Source: Nitzschia sp. DOCU1 (lineage: Eukaryota > Bacillariophyta > Bacillariophyceae > Bacillariales > Bacillariaceae). Taken from it: DNA of 64,000 nt. Position numbers and translations under genes: made by a program. The notes under the pieces were generated by a model. The model had not been told where the DNA came from, did not search any database, and saw nothing but the letters and a program-made list of their open reading frames with translations. The stretch is from assembly GCA_951394045.1 (NCBI GenBank), contig OX595997.1:248001-312000 (forward strand). The letters are read 5' to 3'. Below, piece by piece: positions 58,584 to 64,000 of the stretch. Each line of letters begins with the position of its first letter. Positions within the stretch are counted from its first letter, which is position 1.

Positions 58584-60308
58584 TTAATCTTCCTTGCTTT
58601 TGCCCAAGTGAGCAATCATTTCCTTGATTGTAGCCAATTCTTGTAGAAGCTGCTGCTGATCCCCTGTATGAGACGGCGCCATTGGAATCATTGCAGGCTG
58701 CTCTATTTCGTCATAACGATTCGCAGGTTTCGTGTCTCCTCGTTTCTCATGATACTCTTCGGCACCACTCAGTCTTAAATCTTGCTTAGCGCGTTCCACC
58801 ACTTCTTGTTGCCTTCGAAGATGGTTTCGCTGTCGTTGATGCCGAAGAGCCATGAGCACAGTCAACGCAACAAGACTATACAAGCAAATAAAAAGGCCGC
58901 CCATGTTTTGTAGCGTCAGTTGAGTATCCTCTCCTTGTCCATTATTTTCACTAGAAGAATCTTGGCCATCACTGCAATCTTGAGGATTTGGCAGCTCTTG
59001 CTCCAAAGCCTTTTGTGTTTCTCGTTGAATAAATCCATCGTCTTCCATTTCCAAAATGTGCAAATTCAAGACGGCTCGAATCAAGGACGTACATAGAATC
59101 CCCGAATCCGAGAGTGTAGCAAATCCAGCAGGCAAAAACTTGTACACACGTCCCACCCAGTTCAAATCACAATTTTTGTTAATGAGTGGATCGCGAGAAT
59201 CTTGTTCCCATTCTGTCACCGTGGTCAATACCAATCGACAATCACCCTTTGCCAAACGTTCGTAGGCTGGGGCATATCCTCGATCAATTTCATCAATCAT
59301 GACGATCTTGGCTTGTGGATACTGTTCTTGTACCAATAAAGCAGGCGCCGCATTGCGAATGGCACACATGGGTATCTGCAGTCGAACAGCGTCGGCTACT
59401 GTGTTGACATTCCATTGGGGCTTATTTTGCATGACCAAAAAGCTGGCCAAATTGGCTGTGTACGCCTGGCTCACCAGCAAACTCCAAAATCCCAAACTGA
59501 TCACAAATAACCTTGCGTAGTTGGTCGATGGTGCGAATTTAACATCTCCAATAAATGTCAAGCTCGCGAAAAAGATAGTCTCAAGCGGTTTATTTTGCAA
59601 TTCTTGTCGATCCGAATCTTCATTGATGTTTTCCATCCACATATAGGTCAGGCCACAAACAAAAAAGGTCACCAATATCAGTACCCATACCCAAACATCA
59701 AAGGGCTGTAGAAACGACCAAACATTGAGTCGGCTGTCTTTCTGCGGTTCTTTCCCCACCATGATAATACTCGCATCGACGTGGCCTTGTGGAAAGCCCG
59801 CTCCTCGATTGATTCTGGCCCTTGTTTGCGACCATACCGCTGCACTGACATCAAAGCTTTGAATGGTCCAATCCAAGACGTCATCAAACGTCATCGTGGC
59901 ATTGAACAATTCGGAAGGTATTACTCCATAGGTTTCCTTCCAGGAAAATCCGGCCCTGGCGGCTAATTCATCCAAGATTCGTACATCCAATCGGGGTTTG
60001 TCTGGGGAAATGCTCCCATCCTTTTCGAGACCCCCCAGGGGTTCTTTAGCCAAAATGGCATATAGTTGTAGGCCTTGCAAGGCATCTCGAAAGGGAAGTG
60101 TCCCATTCGTAATGGCCAGTTGTTGAACACACACGGATTGTCGATACGAGTCCGAATAGTCCATGAAAGGAATTCGAGTCAAGGAGGGGAAGTAGGTTAC
60201 ATTCATTTTGTCATCATCAGCAGCCTGGACTATTGCCACCAGTGGTAGTAATAGTAGACAAGGCGCTAAAAGCAACACCAGCCAGAGTCGTCTAGCGTAA
60301 AAGGCCAT
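58584..60308 (-). CDS. Ionotropic glutamate receptor-like channel
   Basis: A 574-aa protein from the ATG at 60308. A signal peptide (1-29) leads into a ligand-binding domain split by the channel: S1 (about 85-205) with LDVRILDELAARAGFSW and the DDVLDWT segment; TM1 WVWVLILVTFFVCGLTYMWM; a pore-loop region ETIFFASLTFIGDVKF; TM with ARLFVISLGFWSLLVSQAYTANLASFL, whose SQAYTANLASF matches the SYTANLAAF gate motif; S2 with IPMCAIRNAAPA and the end DSGILCTSLIRAVL; then the last TM (GGLFICLYSLVALTVLMAL) and a cytosolic coiled tail. It lacks the amino-terminal domain of animal receptors, like prokaryotic GluR0 and some algal GLRs. Ligand and ion selectivity are not predictable. Confidence 0.85.
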   Translation of the reverse strand: MAFYARRLWLVLLLAPCLLLLPLVAIVQAADDDKMNVTYFPSLTRIPFMDYSDSYRQSVCVQQLAITNGTLPFRDALQGLQLYAILAKEPLGGLEKDGSISPDKPRLDVRILDELAARAGFSWKETYGVIPSELFNATMTFDDVLDWTIQSFDVSAAVWSQTRARINRGAGFPQGHVDASIIMVGKEPQKDSRLNVWSFLQPFDVWVWVLILVTFFVCGLTYMWMENINEDSDRQELQNKPLETIFFASLTFIGDVKFAPSTNYARLFVISLGFWSLLVSQAYTANLASFLVMQNKPQWNVNTVADAVRLQIPMCAIRNAAPALLVQEQYPQAKIVMIDEIDRGYAPAYERLAKGDCRLVLTTVTEWEQDSRDPLINKNCDLNWVGRVYKFLPAGFATLSDSGILCTSLIRAVLNLHILEMEDDGFIQRETQKALEQELPNPQDCSDGQDSSSENNGQGEDTQLTLQNMGGLFICLYSLVALTVLMALRHQRQRNHLRRQQEVVERAKQDLRLSGAEEYHEKRGDTKPANRYDEIEQPAMIPMAPSHTGDQQQLLQELATIKEMIAHLGKSKED

Positions 60309-60823
60309 GGTTTTCCTGTTCGGCGTTTGACAGGGCGATCACACCAGGATCAATAAGGACACTACTCTTAGTATACGCGGACTCGGATGCAGGCACGAAG
60401 AAGTATGTTTGGATAACCTCAAGCCATGAATGGAGGGGTCATTAGCATCATCAATATGTGGGATGAAAGACATGCACAAAATTCAGGATGACGACAAAAA
60501 AGAACGATTGCGGATGATGATCATAATGAGAAGTAGAGAAGGAACAAAAAGAGCGGTCAAAAAATGCAAGATTGGATCGCGTGAGTCCAGTGAGTCATCT
60601 CGCGCGCTTAAATAGAGGAATCCGTATGTGTGTCGTCGGGAAGTGCGCGGCACCATTCCCAACATATGCCCCAAATGCCCGGCGGCGCACCTAATAAAGA
60701 AATGCAAATTGCGATGATTTGTGTTGCCGGAATGATGAATGAATACATCAGCGGTGGATGACATTCTAAAAAGTTCAGCAGTACTGCATTGATCCATTCC
60801 GTACTATCTTCCATCCGGTAGCA
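60309..60823. other. Divergent intergenic region
   Basis: Between the starts of the GLR-like gene (minus) and the FkbM gene (plus). Short frames only. Confidence 0.45.
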
Positions 60824-62086
60824 ATGACCAAACCAGCAAGGACGACAGGGCTCTTGACACTTGCTAGCTTTATGCTAGCATCTCTACTCGTGGCCCTCCG
60901 ACTGCAATACTACGAGTCCAATTTGTTGTCGCTTTTCATTAAGAGTGCTTCATTGGATGAGATACAATCAGCAGTGTCGATTGACCATGGGGTTATTTCT
61001 CAAATGACTCCTCTTGGTGAATGCACTAATTTGCAGCTCGAAACGATTGCAAAAGTGATTGACAGCCAAGAAAGTCTGAACGTTTTGACTCGATGCCATG
61101 ACAACATATGGATGCAAGACGTGCCCCCTGGTGGTAATCATACTAATGATGATGGCATGTCTGGACAATCATTGAAACGACAACAACCCATACTGTGGGA
61201 GATACCGCCCGAGCATCGAACCTTTCCACCAACAGCTATTTCTGTAGGGTGCAACAAGGGCGAAGACGCTGTGAATACCCTCCGAATGCTATCCAAAAAC
61301 CCCAAGTTCGACAAATATGCATGGGTCAAAGCCATGAACTATCCTTTGCAGTCGGCATGCAAAACTCTGGATTCGCCTCAATTTCCTCTTCCCGCCGACA
61401 TTAAACCAGGCGCTGCAACTCCATATTGGCGCCGAGACGATGCTCAAATGTACTGTATCGAACCAATGCCGAGTACTTTTGCTCATCTTGAGCAGGCATT
61501 CAATAAATTAAAGTGGCCATCGTCAAACTTTCACTTGGCTAATCTTGCAATGGACCAAACAGCTTCTCGACCCTATATTCTTTTTCCCAATGCAAGCTTC
61601 GTGGGGACTTCGGACTTGGGCATCAAAGATTGCTTGGGGGCACAAGATGAAGGGTTCAAAACAACCAGACAAGCGACCTGCCAAAAAGTACCTCTGACGA
61701 CGTTGGACGATTTTGTTTTGGAAAATTATATTGCCGAAATCGACTTTTTGAGTATCGACACTGAAGGCAACGACTGGCCGGTTTTGTTGGGTGGTATGAA
61801 TGCGACCCTGCCTCGTGTCAAATATCTCGAATTTGAATACCACGAAGTGGGGCAATGGCAACAATTTAGTCTCAAAACTGTCATAGATACGCTAGCGGAG
61901 CACGAAGGAGGATTCGCTTGCTATTGGGCTGGGGCGGAAGGAAAGTTGTGGCGAATTTCGGGCTGTTGGCGAGACGAGTACGATCTTTGGAAGACATGGT
62001 CAAACGTGGCGTGCGTCAGTCGGAAGAAAGCACCAACATTGGCGGCACGCATGGAAGAGCGATTTCTACAAACAATTTCCAAATAG
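60824..62086 (+). CDS. FkbM-family methyltransferase, type II membrane protein
   Basis: A 420-aa protein from the ATG at 60824. An N-terminal signal anchor (about 9-27, LLTLASFMLASLLVALRL) implies a luminal catalytic domain in the Golgi or ER. The domain (about 130-370) includes AISVGCNKGEDAVNTL (SAM motif I), MYCIEPMPSTFAHLEQAF (motif II, E-P-x-P), LANLAMDQT, and the FkbM hallmark LDDFVLENYIAEIDFLSIDTEGNDWPVLLG (IDxEGx-x-xVL-G). FkbM enzymes transfer methyl groups to oxygens on sugars or polyketides; luminal ones probably methylate glycans. Several N-x-(S/T) sequons support luminal topology. The substrate is unknown. Confidence 0.85.
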   Translation: MTKPARTTGLLTLASFMLASLLVALRLQYYESNLLSLFIKSASLDEIQSAVSIDHGVISQMTPLGECTNLQLETIAKVIDSQESLNVLTRCHDNIWMQDVPPGGNHTNDDGMSGQSLKRQQPILWEIPPEHRTFPPTAISVGCNKGEDAVNTLRMLSKNPKFDKYAWVKAMNYPLQSACKTLDSPQFPLPADIKPGAATPYWRRDDAQMYCIEPMPSTFAHLEQAFNKLKWPSSNFHLANLAMDQTASRPYILFPNASFVGTSDLGIKDCLGAQDEGFKTTRQATCQKVPLTTLDDFVLENYIAEIDFLSIDTEGNDWPVLLGGMNATLPRVKYLEFEYHEVGQWQQFSLKTVIDTLAEHEGGFACYWAGAEGKLWRISGCWRDEYDLWKTWSNVACVSRKKAPTLAARMEERFLQTISK

Positions 62087-62808
62087 TCTCTTGTATAGTA
62101 GAAGCATGATGTATGAGCACATGATTGCGTCTACTACTTTAGCAAAAGGGGATCGACGTGGGTGTTCGGCGTAGTAGTAGTGATATATTGCTGCTGCGGT
62201 TGACAACAACGACCGTTTCAATAAACCTTCCTCGAGCCGAAGGTTGTGAAGAACTATATTCAATAACTAGTCCAACAAAACAAGGCATAGAGTGACAATA
62301 GTAGATCTTGGGATTGGGTCGTTGGGTCTCTAATCGAGTCAAGCACGATCTACCAAACGATATCACAGGGCCACTTCGACGCGCAAGTAAAATGCAGTGC
62401 ATAATATGCCCGTGAATTGCGACCGCCATTCCGGCGCAATAGATAACACGTATGTCATACTTCGTCATAGTTGCGTGTTTCTCGTGGGAACGAATTTCCT
62501 ATCATATGTTGATTGTGCGCCATTTCCGACCGGCTCCCGACCACGTCACGACGTTCGTCGTTGATTTGGTTATTGTTCATTTAAGGAAGGAGAAAGAACA
62601 CGTCATCTCCAATTAACAATGTGCGCACGTCATCCTCAACAGCAATTGCCTTCGCAACATCACAAAATCCTTTCATCTCTTGCCGATCGTCGACCTTGCA
62701 TCATTCGCAAGAACATCACATATCATCACCAACCTTTTCCTTTGACAAGGACTCGAGGCAAACTTTGTGGGATCTTCTCATAGTTTTGGAAATCAAAAGT
62801 TGCAGAAA
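62087..62808. other. Intergenic, no supported gene
   Basis: 3' flank of the FkbM gene and 5' flank of the Patched-like gene. Frames on the minus strand (62066-62468) are compositionally random. Nothing else seen. Confidence 0.45.
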
Positions 62809-64000
62809 ATGGCGTCTTGTACCGAGAGATTTGGTGACAGAGTGGACGCCTTAATTGCCGCAGCCTTCCACTCGGTCGGCCTCTTTGTCGGCAACCGGCC
62901 TCGCACTACCATTCTCTTGGCGTTTGTGTTGACTGTCATCATGGGCGTCGGATTCACCACGTGGGAAACAGAGAATCGCGCCGAGGAATTGTGGGTTCCG
63001 CAAAATACCATTGCAGAAGCGGAAACGGAAATGTACGACGAGTACTTTCCCAGTACGTCGCGATTCGAGCAAGTGATTGTACAACCGAGATCGGGAGATA
63101 ACGTATTGACCAAGGACAGTCTTTTGGATGCCATGGCAATGCACGAGGAGATTGCGACCAAGAATGTCACTGTGGACGGAGAATTCTACAATTTGCCCAG
63201 TATTTGCACCAAAGCTGGTGGAACCTGCGTCCAGCCAGTCGGGGAAGTGTGCACTTGCTTGATCAGTAGCATTTTGAAGCAATGGAACTATGACTTTGCG
63301 ACTCTTGAAGACGACTCTGACTATATGACCACGCTCAACAATTATGGTACCAGGGAAGACCTCGAGGCCGTGCTAGGCAATGCTCAATTCGACGAGAGCG
63401 GTTTGGTGGTTTCTGCCGAGGCCTTTTCGTTGTCTTACTTTTTGCAGGACCAGAGCGAAGTCGTTGACGGATCGGAAGTGGATGTTGTCGCTGAAACTTG
63501 GGAGAAAGATGTCTTTCTGGCCACTGCTGAAAGTGTTCCCCAAACTTACCCGTCAATCTCAGTCGACTACATTTCCACGCGTTCTTTTGGTGATACCTTT
63601 GGAGAAGAAATTTCCGGCGACTTGATGTTGGTCCAAATTTCGTACATCATGGCCTTTTTGTTCTTGGGTGCAAACCTCGGAAAAGTCAAGTGTGGAACTG
63701 GCTCGCGATGGACGATGGCCCTCGGAGCTTTGTTTACAGTGGGGTAAGTGACGGTCGCGAGGAGGCCTGATCGATGCCATTATATGAATGAATCTCAATC
63801 TCTTCTGTCCATCGCAAACGTCGACCATATAGAATCAGTACAGCTGCTGGCTTCGGATTGTCGTCACTTTGCGGTCTCTTCTACGGCCCGGTGCATTCCT
63901 TGCTTCCTTTCATTTTGTTGGGTATCGGCGTGGATGACGCCTTTGTCATTGTCAATGCTATGAACCGCGAACGCAAAGGTCCACGCACCGCCGAAGACAA
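62809..64000 (+). CDS. Patched/NPC1-like RND transporter with sterol-sensing domain (5' part)
   Basis: Two exons are seen: 62809-63743 and 63833 to beyond the right edge, with an 89-nt GT-AG intron (63744-63832). The start is the ATG at 62809; the frame runs to 62767 but only with GTG. Residues 25-50 form TM1 (RPRTTILLAFVLTVIMGVGF), followed by a large Cys-containing extracellular loop with RFEQVIVQPRSGDNVLTKDSLLDAM. After the loop, LMLVQISYIMAFLFLGANLGK begins the sterol-sensing-like TM block, and exon 2 gives GLSSLCGLFYGPVHSLLPFILLGIGVDDAFVIVNA, where the GVDD motif matches the proton-relay Asp pair of Patched/NPC1/RND proteins. It probably exports or flips a lipid or sterol. About 330 of the expected 800 or more residues are in the window. 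Confidence 0.88.

Overview
This window reads as nuclear DNA from a diatom (a photosynthetic stramenopile), probably a raphid pennate; the species cannot be named from sequence alone. Four things point there: (1) about half a dozen proteins begin with a signal peptide followed by the Phe-containing cleavage motif (VSAF, TATAF, ASGF, EGFLP) that marks bipartite plastid import through a secondary plastid; (2) genes are compact and mostly intron-poor, with GT-AG introns of 69-101 nt where they occur; (3) there is a Copia pol fragment that I infer is of the diatom CoDi type; (4) the families present (GLR-like channel, DUF389, FkbM, six-module AspRNA-style plastid protein, MATH-like extension) fit diatom gene content. 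The only telomere-type motif is CCCTAA.

Layout. 0-9 kb: DUF1279 protein, PP2C phosphatase, DPM3, two convergent Cys-rich secreted proteins, a GNAT acetyltransferase with a myristoylation signal. 9-21 kb: an unknown two-TM protein, an MBD-like chromatin protein, an unknown soluble protein, a MATH-like/signal peptidase I fusion divergently paired with a DUF3119 plastid protein, PEX11, and a plastid protein with six CysRS-tail-like modules plus SAP. 21-38 kb: a seven-exon GH38 alpha-mannosidase, a fibrillin, a hotdog thioesterase, an EF-hand protein, EngB GTPase, an ankyrin-like protein, a plastid thioredoxin/cNMP-binding/EF-hand fusion, a METTL25-like methyltransferase, a 40-bp perfect palindrome and a DUF389 membrane protein. 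38-43 kb: a cAMP-receptor-like GPCR and a broken dynamin-like GTPase gene.

42.7-52.1 kb is the accessory region. Two paralogous RING-H2 genes in the same orientation bracket a nested mobile element and an intact tyrosine recombinase gene. The outer element (43870-48581) has about 395-bp terminal inverted repeats and a 5-bp target duplication (AGTCA). A 267-bp MITE-like insert with telomere-like repeats sits in its left arm, and a Copia pol fragment sits in its interior, flanked by 217-bp direct repeats. The recombinase lies just outside the element and carries what looks like a plastid presequence. 52-64 kb returns to ordinary genes: a betaine-aldehyde-dehydrogenase-like ALDH, two unknown disordered proteins, a glutamate-receptor-like channel, an FkbM methyltransferase and the 5' part of a Patched/NPC1-like transporter that runs off the right edge.

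Many genes are in divergent or convergent pairs with only 200-600 bp between them, so promoters are probably shared. The octamer CTAGCTAG recurs at or just past several stop codons. No tRNA, rRNA or CRISPR array was recognised.
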